Below, in pieces: positions 17,897 through 27,404 of a DNA stretch of 64,000 nt. The stretch's first letter is position 1; the number at the start of each line of letters is the position of its first letter. The position numbers and the translations under genes are program-made. Location of the stretch: positions 3,162,001 through 3,226,000 of the forward strand of contig OZ244877.1 of NCBI GenBank assembly GCA_965221145.1. The letters are read 5' to 3'. Under the pieces are notes generated by a model that worked only from the letters and a program-made list of their open reading frames with translations, had not been told where the DNA came from and made no database searches. Origin of the DNA: Bin5 sp965221145. Lineage in GTDB: Bacteria > Chloroflexota > Anaerolineae > Caldilineales > Caldilineaceae.

Positions 17897-20833
17897 CTAC
17901 TCAAATGGATTCTGGTAGATGGCAAGATTCTCCGGCACGTGCAGCAGGTCGCCGGGGCGGAGGATATTGTATGGGCGCGCCGCGTTCGGATTGGCGGCCC
18001 GGAGCAGGCGCACGGGGATGTCATACTGTGCCGCGATATTGACCCAGGAATCGCCCTCCTGCACTTCATGCAGAATGCTATCGACGTGATACCGAATCGG
18101 AATTCCTCTGGGCAGCAGCAGCCGTTCGCCACTAAGCGAGCCGCGTACATGGGGGTTGGCGCCGCGGAGAACTCTCTCGGTCAGGTCGTGGGAGCGAGCC
18201 AGCGAGGACCAACTGTCGCCGGGTCTGGCCGTGTAATAGCGCAGAGCGGAACATGACCCCAACGAAACGGCGATCCTTTTTTGCATACTCCACGACAACA
18301 GTCGGAGCTTTTCAATTTCGGCGGCGGGATAGTAGTAGAGATCCTCTCGATACTCGGGCGGAGGCGCGTTAAATCTGTTTTCCTGCTCTGGCGGCGGCGG
18401 GTCGGGCATCGGAGGAAGCGGCCGGCCGACAGTACTATAGCCCGGGGGAAAGGCCAGGCCGACCATACTGGATAGGCGCAGGAGAGAGCGGACTTCCGGC
18501 GTGCTCGCCGTTCTACCGCCGCTGGCGGCGCTGGCCGGTTCATCCACCGAGCAATAGGAGTAGTCGACGAAATCATTCGAACGCGCAAAGTGCGTGGGGA
18601 TCGTTTTGGCCGTAACGACCGTGCCTGCAAGCAAGCCGTTGCCGCGAGTTTTGCTCAACCAACTGGAAGTGAAGAATTCGCCGCCGTCGCGACAGCGCAC
18701 GGCAGGTGGGCAGTCCGGCAGTTGAACGACCGAATCCGGCACTTCGAAGGCCCACAGATTGGGGTCATCAGGCGCGCCGATCAACGCACGCATCCCTTTG
18801 TCCTCAATCACAGCTTCCATAAAGTTGCGCCATAGAGGCGCCGCGCCGGCTGCGCCGCTGTTGCCCCACATCGTCTGGCCATCGCTGTTGCCGGTCCACA
18901 CGCCGGCCACCAGGTAGCGGGTGAATCCAACGGTCCAGTTGTCCTTAAAGTTCGTGGTCGTACCGGTTTTTGCGGCGGCCGGTCGGCTGAGATTCAACGA
19001 GCTGTTTGGCCCGAACGCGGATTTGCGCGCCTCGTTGTCGCTCAATATGTCGGCTATCTGAAAGGCGACGCCCGCCGGAATGATCCTTTTCTGCTCGACC
19101 GCCGGCGTAGAGCGATAGCGGCCCAAATCATCTACCATGAAGAGCGCGAATTGGGGCGGCGAAAAAAGGCCCTGGTTGGCAAAGGTACGGAATGCGTTGG
19201 TCAACTCCAGCAACGTCACTTCTGCAGCGCCCAGGGAAAGGCTAAGGCCGTATGAGTTCGGTTCTCGTGTAAAGCTGGTGATGCCGAAATCCTTCGCCTT
19301 GGCCACAAGGTGTTCATTGCCGAGCGAAGCCAGCAGTTTCACCGCCGGAACGTTGTAGCTGTTGGCCAGCGCAGTGCGGACTGTGACGGGGCCGTGAAAC
19401 TTTCTATCGTAGTTTCGGGGCGCGTAAACATGCCCCATGCCCACTGTAAAGGCAGTCGGCGTATCCCAAATCACGGTCGCCGGTGAGATCATGTCTTCCG
19501 TCAACGCGGTCGCGTAGAGGATAGGTTTGAAGGAGCTACCCGGCTGGCGCAGGCTGGTCGCAAGATTGACCTGACCGGCATCCTTTTCTCTGAAATCGAT
19601 CCCTCCAACCATGGCCAGCAGTTCACCGGTCTGGGGCTGTATGGCCACGAGCGCGCCGTTGGTCATGCGATAGGCCTCGCCGACCTTGTCGATCCACTTG
19701 CGCATCTCCTCTTCCGCCAGCCTTTGCATTGGCATGTCCAGCGTGGTGACAATATGCATGCCTGAACGGCGCATCTCCCAACGCCCGTCTTCGACGCCGA
19801 GCGCTTCCGCCATGCGCTCTTCCAGCGCCTCCTCCACATAAAATACGAAGTGGGGCGCCAACAGATCCTCCTGCTCCGAGGATGCCACCAGGAAGATATT
19901 CTCCTCAAAGACGGCATCGGCCTCCTCTTGCGGCAACATTTCGTGGCGCACGAGCAGATCCAGGACGACACGTTGTCTCTCTTTGGCAGCGACGAAGTTG
20001 CGGAACAGGTCATACGCGGCCGGCTGCTGGGGCACACCTGCCAGAATCGTTGCCTCTGCCCAGTTCAGGTCGATGGCACTCTTGCCAAAATAGACCTGCG
20101 CGGCGGCCTCCGGCCCGTAGGCGAGATGACCGTAGTTGACGAGGTTGAGATAGATCTCCAGCAGCTCTTCTTTGGAGAAGAGGATCGTGAGATCGTGGGC
20201 CAGCCCGATCTCATGCAGCTTGCGGTCCAGAGTCTGTTCAAAGCGCGCGGAAGGGTCCAGGAAAAGGTTGCGCGCCAACTGCATCGTAATGGTGCTGGCG
20301 CCGGAGGCGATTGACTGGGTCTGCACGTTTTGCAGGGCGGCGCCAACCATGCGGCGGCTGTCCACGCCTCGATTGGTGAAAAAGGAGGCATCCTCCGTGG
20401 CAACGGTTGCGGTAATCAGGGCGGGAGAAATCTGATCGAGAGTTACCCAAGTACGCCGCCCCTCTTCATAGAACTCTGCCAGCAGAACGCCATTGCGGTC
20501 GTAGAGGCGGGTCGTTTCAAAGAGCTTGGGCAATTTGCCGTCGGGCTGATACTGCTGCAGATAGTGTTCGACGACCGTCTTGATCGAGCCGTCCGGCCGC
20601 GGCCCCAAACGCCAGGCGACAAGATCGTCCAGCGGTGGAGCCTCCAGTTGGTCGAACCCGAACGGCAGCCTCTCCAGACTTGTGTCGGATTCAAGTGGAG
20701 TATCCTCGGAGCATCCGGTCACCAGGAGGATGGCAAGCAAGATGACAGCAGGCAGAGCGCCCGCATTCCGCAGCCAACGTGGCGTGTACTTCACTGGCGC
20801 AGCTACTTTGCTTCTGACAGGTCTTCTCTTCAT
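17897..20833 (-). CDS. class A penicillin-binding protein with two C-terminal LysM domains (copy A)
   Basis: Same bifunctional layout as its neighbour: EDASFF, GASTITMQLARNLFL, SSFK (Ser about 433), SYN and KTGTT. The N-terminal hydrophobic segment ends VTGC, a possible lipobox. The C-terminus differs: two LysM-like motifs (YTARPGDSWSSLARSHDL and VQEGDSWVNIAAQYDI, each followed by an ANP/LLxP end) would bind glycan strands. A Cys-containing segment lies between the transpeptidase and LysM parts. It and the gene at 14774-17659 are tandem paralogues. Confidence 0.93.
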   Translation of the reverse strand: MKRRPVRSKVAAPVKYTPRWLRNAGALPAVILLAILLVTGCSEDTPLESDTSLERLPFGFDQLEAPPLDDLVAWRLGPRPDGSIKTVVEHYLQQYQPDGKLPKLFETTRLYDRNGVLLAEFYEEGRRTWVTLDQISPALITATVATEDASFFTNRGVDSRRMVGAALQNVQTQSIASGASTITMQLARNLFLDPSARFEQTLDRKLHEIGLAHDLTILFSKEELLEIYLNLVNYGHLAYGPEAAAQVYFGKSAIDLNWAEATILAGVPQQPAAYDLFRNFVAAKERQRVVLDLLVRHEMLPQEEADAVFEENIFLVASSEQEDLLAPHFVFYVEEALEERMAEALGVEDGRWEMRRSGMHIVTTLDMPMQRLAEEEMRKWIDKVGEAYRMTNGALVAIQPQTGELLAMVGGIDFREKDAGQVNLATSLRQPGSSFKPILYATALTEDMISPATVIWDTPTAFTVGMGHVYAPRNYDRKFHGPVTVRTALANSYNVPAVKLLASLGNEHLVAKAKDFGITSFTREPNSYGLSLSLGAAEVTLLELTNAFRTFANQGLFSPPQFALFMVDDLGRYRSTPAVEQKRIIPAGVAFQIADILSDNEARKSAFGPNSSLNLSRPAAAKTGTTTNFKDNWTVGFTRYLVAGVWTGNSDGQTMWGNSGAAGAAPLWRNFMEAVIEDKGMRALIGAPDDPNLWAFEVPDSVVQLPDCPPAVRCRDGGEFFTSSWLSKTRGNGLLAGTVVTAKTIPTHFARSNDFVDYSYCSVDEPASAASGGRTASTPEVRSLLRLSSMVGLAFPPGYSTVGRPLPPMPDPPPPEQENRFNAPPPEYREDLYYYPAAEIEKLRLLSWSMQKRIAVSLGSCSALRYYTARPGDSWSSLARSHDLTERVLRGANPHVRGSLSGERLLLPRGIPIRYHVDSILHEVQEGDSWVNIAAQYDIPVRLLRAANPNAARPYNILRPGDLLHVPENLAIYQNPFE

Positions 20834-21063
20834 TTCGCCACTCTGTCGAGGTTATCTTCACAATGGCTCTTGCGTTACGGCCCTCGTCTTGGTACGAATC
20901 GAAGATTGCCGTCTAGCCCGCCAAGAGTTCCATGTGAGCGGAGTTCAGCACTCTGAATTGTATCACAAGAATAGCGTCTGCAAGCGCGGGGATTTCCCAA
21001 TGCACTACAGTTTCGCTCAGCGGCAATCCAAAAAGGCGCGGCCAAAACGGTTTGCCGTCAGAT

Positions 21064-21089
21064 AAGAAAACCGCTCTTGCGAGCGGTTT
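21064..21089 (-). terminator. intrinsic terminator of the tRNA-Cys transcript
   Basis: On the minus strand AAACCGCTC, loop GCAA and GAGCGGTTT form a 9-bp stem followed by a T-rich tail (TTTTCTT). It begins 2 bp past the tRNA 3' end, so it should end that transcript before the PBP gene. Confidence 0.85.
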
Positions 21090-21090
21090 G

Positions 21091-21162
<72 letters not shown>

Positions 21163-21286
21163 CTTTAACCAGGGGGACCTAGCAATTATGCTATCAGGGC
21201 GGCTGGGGATTGTCAAATATGTCTGGCAGAGGTATCCTTCAAACGAAAGAGCAAGGCTTCGACTGACGCGAGGGCACGATTGAGCA

Positions 21287-21652
21287 ATGGCCATGAAGGA
21301 TGAAATGATCGTCTGCGAGCGGTGCGACGTTACCTTTCTGTGGACGATTGAAGAACAACGCATTGCGCCCGACGGGCCGAAGAGTCCGTCACATTGCATG
21401 GGCTGCTCCGTCCTCCTGCCCGACGCAGGGCAACAGCGCGGTCTGGTGAAATGGTATCGCCCTCGCAAAAAGTACGGCTTCATAACACCCCATTCCGGCC
21501 CGGACCTCTTTGCCCACCGATCCAACTTCATAGACGTCGGTCGTTTACGACAAGGGGATCTGGTTGAATTCGCTGTCGAGGAGACCGCAAAGGGGGCCGC
21601 GGCAGTCGACGTGCGCCTGCTTTTCCGGCTACGCAAACCGGAAAATCCGTAA
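21287..21652 (+). CDS. zinc-ribbon plus cold-shock domain protein
   Basis: The N-terminal 45 residues contain two Cys pairs (CERC and CMGC) typical of a zinc ribbon. The rest is a cold-shock fold: RGLVKWYRPRKKYGFITPHS and DLFAHRSNF match the RNP1/RNP2 nucleic-acid-binding motifs. It should bind single-stranded RNA or DNA. ATG 21287 or the Met two codons later could start it. It stands alone between tRNA-Cys and the convergent glycosyltransferase gene. Confidence 0.85.
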   Translation: MAMKDEMIVCERCDVTFLWTIEEQRIAPDGPKSPSHCMGCSVLLPDAGQQRGLVKWYRPRKKYGFITPHSGPDLFAHRSNFIDVGRLRQGDLVEFAVEETAKGAAAVDVRLLFRLRKPENP

Positions 21653-21686
21653 CGCCGACCAGATCAAGAGCCGGCTAAGTTGCCTC

Positions 21687-22829
21687 CTAGCCCGGCGCAG
21701 ACCCCTTCTGTGCCAAAGCGGCGAAGTACTCATCGTAGGCTGAGGCGACTACGGGCCAGCTATAGCGATCGCGCACGGCACGTCGCAGGGAAGGCGGAGC
21801 CGGTCGCGGCGTCCCCAATCGCGTTACAACCTTCGCGTATAGATCATCTTCGTCGTCGTACAAACAGGCTGCGTGCAGGCTTTCGGGGATCAGCTCCGGG
21901 TAGCTTAGACGATTTGGCAGGAGCGGAAAGGCGCCGGCCTGGACCGCTTCAAGAATGCTGATGCCGAAAAACTCGTGGTCCGCGGTGCTGATGACGAGAT
22001 CGGCCCGTCCCAGAAGGTCAAGATATGCCTTGGGCGACGGCACGTATCCCCAATGTTCTATTCGGTGCGCCAGTCGCGTCTTGGCCTCCTCGAACTCCTC
22101 CGGCACGTTGCGAAAGTTCTCCCCTGCCACAGCCAACTTGAAGTCGTGACCGCCCTCTTCCAACCGGTACAGCAGCCGGAAGAACCGTTTCGGGCGTTTA
22201 TCGTACTCCCAGCGCTGATTCCACAGGATGAGCGGCGCCGCGGCCGGTTGTCGTTTGGGGACATCGGCTTGCTGATCAATCGCTACCGGTAAGACACAGG
22301 TGCGCGCTTTCACCTGTTGGATCAGCGCCAGATGATTGTAGTCTGGAAAATGCTTAAGCAGGTTCGGCAGTTCCGCAAACCAGCTGCGGCGGTGAAATTC
22401 GGAATTAAACAGAATTCGATCCACACAAAGTTGGCTGAGCCAATTGATCATTGCATAGGTCAGATCCGGCTTTTGACCCGCTTGCGATGGGTAAGTCAGC
22501 TGGTTCTCGTGCATATAGAGAACTGCCGGTATCGGCGCGCGCAGTGTACGCCTCATCAGAGCCAGCCAAGCCGGTACATTGACCATATCCGTCGCCAAGA
22601 TCAGGTCCGGCGGATGTGTCGAAATGACCGCTTCCGCCTGCGCGGCCAATTCAATGGCGGCTCCTTGCATGCGCCACTTCCAGAAGCGGCCAGAAAGTGT
22701 GAAGAGATGGACCGAATGCCGGCTTTGTCGCTGATAGCCCTCAGCCCATGCGCGATGGCTGCCGGTGTGGTAGGGCGAGAGGAGCCAAATTGTCAACGGT
22801 TCAGCAGAATTCGCGTCTGTCATCGACAT
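21687..22829 (-). CDS. QTMAN/GTDC1-like DUF3524 glycosyltransferase
   Basis: The N-terminal half matches DUF3524 (LLSPYHTGSHRAWAEGY, RFWKWRMQGAA, YMHENQLTYPS, RILFNSEFHRRSWF) as in animal GTDC1, now known as the tRNA-queuosine alpha-mannosyltransferase. The C-terminal half is a GT4-type donor domain (LWNQRWEYDKRPKRF, and STADHEFFGISILEAVQAGA with the E-x7-E pair). The likely job is mannosylation of queuosine in tRNA, though family members may act on other acceptors. No queuosine synthesis gene lies nearby. It has 380 residues, normal for the family. Confidence 0.85.
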   Translation of the reverse strand: MSMTDANSAEPLTIWLLSPYHTGSHRAWAEGYQRQSRHSVHLFTLSGRFWKWRMQGAAIELAAQAEAVISTHPPDLILATDMVNVPAWLALMRRTLRAPIPAVLYMHENQLTYPSQAGQKPDLTYAMINWLSQLCVDRILFNSEFHRRSWFAELPNLLKHFPDYNHLALIQQVKARTCVLPVAIDQQADVPKRQPAAAPLILWNQRWEYDKRPKRFFRLLYRLEEGGHDFKLAVAGENFRNVPEEFEEAKTRLAHRIEHWGYVPSPKAYLDLLGRADLVISTADHEFFGISILEAVQAGAFPLLPNRLSYPELIPESLHAACLYDDEDDLYAKVVTRLGTPRPAPPSLRRAVRDRYSWPVVASAYDEYFAALAQKGSAPG

Positions 22830-23164
22830 GGGAATGACATTCTATCGTAATAGTTGAAAGCGTTCGCGGCTCGAAGCAAGACTTCCTTCGTGCGAATTTG
22901 TGGACGTTGCAGCAGGTCCTGCTGCGCATTGGATGGAATACCGTCGGACAGAAGTGCTTCAGAACTGATCTTAGATGTATCATCGGCAAAATGTCTACGT
23001 TCTGCCAACGACATCTACGCCCCTCTCTTTCCTCATCGGTTTTCGACGCGTCGGCCACGGTTCTGCCTTGACAATGATTGTCTGGTCAACCTATTTTGAG
23101 ATGTAGCTTCCCCGACATGTTTTGCTTGTAGTGTACCCTGAATGACTGAGAGAGAAAGGGGCTA
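22830..23164. other. intergenic region between divergent genes
   Basis: I see no gene, RNA or repeat in these 335 bp apart from the candidate promoter noted at 23068-23097. Short open frames here have no ribosome sites and no recognisable product. Confidence 0.5.
23068..23097 (+). promoter_or_regulatory. candidate sigma-70-type promoter of the secreted protein gene
   Basis: A perfect -35 TTGACA (23068-23073) is followed after 18 bp by TATTTT, about 70 bp before the ATG at 23165. The -10 is weak. Confidence 0.4.
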
Positions 23165-23962
23165 ATGACCACCCAAACCGGTTTGAAGGCATCGATTCTG
23201 GTCGTGGCACTTGTGTTATTGGCTGTGGCAGCCACCGAGGCGAGCGGTCTGTTAAGAGGTTCGCCCACTTCGCCCAGGACTGACCCACCACCGCGCAATC
23301 CTACACATACACCGACTCCGAGTCCTACGTACACACCGTCACCGACTCCGACTCCCACGCCGACTCCTACGCCCGACATTCCTACGTGTTCAAACATGCT
23401 TGACGCGCTCATTCTAGCGGGCAGACCTATTTTGCCACAGACCGACAATCGCCCTCCGATTCCTGACAACTCCTGTCCCTGTCCCGATTCTCTCAGACAG
23501 CTCATTCGAATCGAATCTGACATCTTTCCACAGACCGACGGCCCTCGTCCTCCCGCGCCCGACGATTCAGCCTGTTCTGACTCCACTTCGCCCGTTGGAG
23601 AAGGAGATACAGATTCAGACAGCTCTGCAAACTGCCTCGTGACGCACGCAGCGACGCCTGCGCAACTGTGTCCCGGTGAGGGCGGCTATCAGTATTATTT
23701 CATCGGGCCAGAGGGTACGCAGACGGGGCCTCTCTTGTCCCTCATCGACGCGTTGGTCGCGTCCCATCCGCCCGGCTCACCTGTTGCAGAACTTTACCGG
23801 GGCCAAAATCCTATTACGAACAAACCGGTCCGCATCGACTATCTCCCGGATGAGGCCGTTTTGAGAATCAGCACGTTCTACGCGGACACGCCCAACTCGT
23901 CGGACAAGCCCTATGTCTTCACCGTAGACGAGAACAACGAGGTTACGCACCTGAGTTGGTAG
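23165..23962 (+). CDS. secreted protein with a Thr-Pro linker, function unknown
   Basis: A 265-residue product with a hydrophobic N-terminal signal (ILVVALVLLAVAATEA), a long Thr-Pro-Ser linker (positions 40-70), and Cys-containing acidic repeats (two copies of a motif around FPQTD/LPQTD, then PPIPDNSC or PPAPDDSAC). A C-terminal domain of about 90 residues (GGYQYYFIGPEGTQTGPLLS ... VDENNEVTHLSW) looks globular. No family is recognised. AGGGG precedes the ATG. It is probably a cell-surface or exported protein. Confidence 0.7.
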   Translation: MTTQTGLKASILVVALVLLAVAATEASGLLRGSPTSPRTDPPPRNPTHTPTPSPTYTPSPTPTPTPTPTPDIPTCSNMLDALILAGRPILPQTDNRPPIPDNSCPCPDSLRQLIRIESDIFPQTDGPRPPAPDDSACSDSTSPVGEGDTDSDSSANCLVTHAATPAQLCPGEGGYQYYFIGPEGTQTGPLLSLIDALVASHPPGSPVAELYRGQNPITNKPVRIDYLPDEAVLRISTFYADTPNSSDKPYVFTVDENNEVTHLSW

Positions 23963-24070
23963 AATAGATTCTGGAGGGGATGAGGAGACGGACGATTGTC
24001 CCCGCCCTGAGTCCGGTCAGTCTTTCCGATACCTGAATTCTCTTGCCCCTCTCAACCCGCAAGATTGGCG

Positions 24071-25779
24071 CTATCGCTCTGTTATCTCGAAGATGACGCC
24101 GACAATGTAACCGATGGCGTAGAGATTGCCTTCTTCATCCTGACCAATCTTGCTAACCGGAACCGCGGACTCTGCATGAAGAAGCAACTCGCTCTGCCAT
24201 GTGTCCTGCCTGGATTCGCGGGAATCCGCCTCCAGACGCTTCAGTCCCCAAATTCGTCCACTACAGAAGTCGGCATACAAGAATGCACCTTGCAGATGGG
24301 GGTGCATGTTTCCGCGATAGACAGCGCCGCCCACAATGGCGCAACCTTGCGAGTGATCGTATGCGGCCACCGGTAGGGTCAAGCCGTCCGCGTTGCAACC
24401 CGAGTCAAGAGAAGAGAAGCAGCGATTCCCCTCCATTTCAGACCATCCGTAGTTTTCGGCCCCAACACTTGACGCAGGTTGATAGTTTATCTCTTCGAGT
24501 CGAGTTTCGCCGACATCCGGGATGTAGAGGTCGCCGGTCTCGCTGTCAAAGGCAAAACCCCAGGGATTGCGTATGCCGAGGGCCCAGATTTCGCCGCGGT
24601 GGCCGGCCGTCTGCGAAAAGGGGTTGCCGGGGTGGATGCCATACGGCTTGACGTTCGATTCCAAATCGATCCGCAGAATCTTACCCAGCAACGAGTCTGG
24701 TTCTTGCCCGGTCGTGACGACAACGCCGATTTCGCCGCCGTCCCCGCTGCCAATGTACAAATAGCCGTCCTTCGGCCCGAAAGCCAGGTGGCCGCCATTG
24801 TGATTGTCCCGCGGTTGGCCGACAGTCAGCAATACTTCCTCGCTGTCGGGGTCGGCTATGTCAGGGTCGCTGCTCGCAGCGAAACGGCTGACGGTTGTCG
24901 CGCCATCGAAATTTGTATAGCCCACATAGAACTGTTGGCTGTCGGCATAAGTCGGCGGAAATGCCAGGCCGACCAATCCCACTTCCCCACAACACTTGAC
25001 GCGATCCGTGATGTCCAGAAAGGGAATGTCGGCAACAGTCCCGTCCTTGACAATGCGGATGCGCCCAGGATGTTCGACCGCGAATATACGCCCGCTGCCG
25101 TCGCCGGCATGGGTAACATGAACCGGCTTTTCCAGTCCACCGGAAATCTTGTTCAATTTCCAAAGCGGCTCTTCTTCGACCTCCGGCGGGTTTGCTGTCG
25201 GCGTGCCAAAAACTCTTACCTCTCGCCAGGCGACCCAACTCGAACCGCTGAGAGTAAGTATCAAGACCTCGTTTATCTGTGCCGGTGGTTCGATGTCGAC
25301 TTCAAAGGTCTGCCCTTCTTCGGTAGACAAATCGGTGAATCGCTTGTCAGCGTCCGCGTGCCGGAGCCGTTTCCAAACCAAAGTTCATGCGTAGTCGGCC
25401 CGGCGGGTGTCTGAGCAACAACCATCTCAATTCTTTCTGTCAGGTAGAGATCGTCGAAAGAAACTGCAAACCACTGCATCGGATAGTGGTTCGCATTCCA
25501 AAATTGGTCTTCGTCACCGTCAATCGCCAGAAAAGCGGAATCAAGATTTGCCGAGGCGCGTACATGGCCCAGCGCTGCAACGTTTTCCCGCAGCCGCGCC
25601 GAGGTTTCAGGGCAGGCCGTATCTCCCTCTGAGGCAGGAGTCATAGAAGCCGATGTCGCGGACGACATACACGTTTCCGATTTCGAAGCGGCAGATGGCT
25701 GGGCCGGCGCTGTCGAAACACAAGCCCCCGCAGCAATCAGTGCAAACAGTCCGACCGCAAGCACGCCTCCCATTTTCAT
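24071..25779 (-). pseudogene. frameshifted lipoprotein with F5/8 domain and glucose/sorbosone dehydrogenase domain
   Basis: Two overlapping minus-strand frames form one broken gene. The first (25779-25273) has a signal segment ending in a possible lipobox (LIAAGAC) and the first part of an F5/8-type sugar-binding domain. The second (from about 25381 to 24071) finishes that domain (TFEVDIEPPAQINEVLILTL) and carries a beta-propeller of the PQQ-type glucose/sorbosone dehydrogenase family (GLEKPVHVTHAGDGSGRIF, DNHNGGHLAFGPKDGYLYI, GIRNPWGFAFD). A one-base deletion near 25345-25380 would explain the shift. It is either a true inactivation or an assembly error. Confidence 0.75.
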
Positions 25780-26058
25780 TGCTCAATCGCCCTATTTTGC
25801 ATATCCGAATCTGATGCATCTGCAGCCTCAGGCGCCCTGCCGGGCTGTTCTTTCGCATATAGAATTCGTGTCGCTATGTTCCATTTTGTATTGCGCCATG
25901 GCTGGCGGGACGGCTCCAATCCCACCGCAGCGCAGCCATGTTTCGGGCAAAGTGTCGACCAGCTACACGGGGTTCACGTTGCTCATAGAAGACTCGGCAC
26001 ACGCCCTCTCAGTCATTATACCTAACTGTGACCTGGATGGTAGCCGTCGGCGAGAGAG

Positions 26059-26471
26059 GGGCGTATCCCAGATTTTTTGCATCGTTGCTCTTGGAACGCG
26101 GGAGGCTTGCTGACGTTGGGAGCGGAGGAGGTGGATAGGGCCGGAGCCAACCGGGATTTCTTGCCGCGCCTCTGCCGGTGCGGGCTTTCCTGCACCGATA
26201 GAAGCCGTGTGTTGAATGCGCTACCACTTCGAAATATGAGCGCCGGATTGCGGTATGGGAGTCTGGGCGCGCGGTGGCGACGGTCCCAGTCATGGAGGAG
26301 TGTAGCACAGATGAGCGTATCGGGCAAGTCGGGGTGGCCCACGGGTGCATCCCAGATTTGGGGTTGTCCAGAGTAGCGGGCTGAAAGTCCCAGTGTAACT
26401 CCCCAGTGGCAGCTAGAAACTCGCCCCCATTTTGGGATGCATCCTGGCCCACAACAATTTGGGATGCACCC
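26059..26471. mobile_element. GGGTGCATCC-family element, 413 bp (outer copy)
   Basis: The ends GGGCGTATCCCAG and TTTGGGATGCACCC are inverted repeats. They are flanked by a 9-bp direct repeat GCGAGAGAG (26050-26058 and 26472-26480). A 102-bp relative is nested inside. No transposase frame is seen. It ends about 40 bp before the promoter of the bifunctional nuclease gene. Confidence 0.7.
26343..26444. mobile_element. 102-bp MITE of the GGGTGCATCC family (inner copy)
   Basis: Its 102 bp run from GGGTGCATCCCA to TGGGATGCATCC, imperfect inverted repeats, with a perfect 8-bp target duplication TGGCCCAC on both sides (26335-26342 and 26445-26452). A copy at 40080-40181 has the same length and differs at about 8 of 102 positions. 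It is nested in the element at 26059-26471. Confidence 0.88.
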
Positions 26472-26507
26472 GCGAGAGAGGCGCAGTTCAGACTTTTGCG
26501 CAGACGT

Positions 26508-26536
26508 TTTGCGCCATTTTGCGGCTATGCTATAAT
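26508..26536 (+). promoter_or_regulatory. candidate promoter of the bifunctional nuclease gene
   Basis: A consensus -10 TATAAT (26531-26536) sits 17 bp after TTTGCG (26508-26513). It is about 110 bp upstream of ATG 26644 and just outside the mobile element that ends at 26471. Confidence 0.45.
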
Positions 26537-26643
26537 TCACCAAGGGTCACCCAGTTGCATCTTCTATCAAATGATGTCATATCAAGCGCTTCTGTGGGAG
26601 AAAACATTGAGTAGTTCTTGATAATCAAGAGCAGGAGTGGGGA

Positions 26644-27162
26644 ATGATTGAAGTTGTAATCGACAGTGTGCGCGTAAGCCTGATGTCTCAGCATCGCATC
26701 GTTGTATTGCGAGAAGAGAACGGTGAGCGGTATCTTCCCATCTGGATCGGCCCCTTTGAAGCGGACGCCATTACGATTCAGTTGCAGGGCATCGAAGCCG
26801 GACGGCCGATGACTCATGATTTGCTGCGTCAGATTACAGAGTCCCTGGACGGCGAGATCACGCATGTTGTCATCAGCGATCTGCAGAACGAAACGTTTTT
26901 CGCCGAAATTGTTCTGGAAGCCAATGGCGAGACCGTTGAGATTGATAGCCGGCCCAGCGATGCCGTCGCATTGGCGGTGCGGGTAGACGTCCCGATTTAC
27001 GTGGCCGATGAAGTGATGGACCGGGCCGGCATGAAGCCGGAAGAGGAGTTAGGCCCGCTGGATCGTGAAAGCGACGGCGTCGAAGAGGAAGTCGGCGAAA
27101 CCGGTGACGAAGACCTGGACGTCTTCCGTGATTTCATCGAAGGACTCGATATCGACAACTAA
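26644..27162 (+). CDS. bifunctional nuclease family protein (DUF151)
   Basis: A 172-residue product. The N-terminal 125 residues match DUF151: VVLREENGERYLPIWIGPFE, DGEITHVVISDLQNETFFAE, and IDSRPSDAVALAVRVDVPIY. Members bind nucleic acid and some show nuclease activity; the usual role is unclear. The last 45 residues are very acidic and may be disordered. AGGAG stands 6 nt before the ATG. It precedes dnaB by 240 bp in which I see no gene. Confidence 0.88.
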   Translation: MIEVVIDSVRVSLMSQHRIVVLREENGERYLPIWIGPFEADAITIQLQGIEAGRPMTHDLLRQITESLDGEITHVVISDLQNETFFAEIVLEANGETVEIDSRPSDAVALAVRVDVPIYVADEVMDRAGMKPEEELGPLDRESDGVEEEVGETGDEDLDVFRDFIEGLDIDN

Positions 27163-27404
27163 GAAGACAGGCCGGGAGCATGTCGCCCGCAAGAGGAATG
27201 GCAGAAGGCGGGCGGAAGGGTCGGTTGCGCAAACAGATGAGGTGACGGTTCAGACAACGGCGGAGTCGCGTCCGGGCGGTTCACGCCGTTTTTTGCACTC
27301 CAGCGACCTATGCTTGCTTCGGCTTCACCGTCCCCCCAGACCTGCTGGTCCCTTGACCGTAGAATTGTTCAAAACTCTTCAAGCATGAATAAACTGTTCT
27401 GAAA

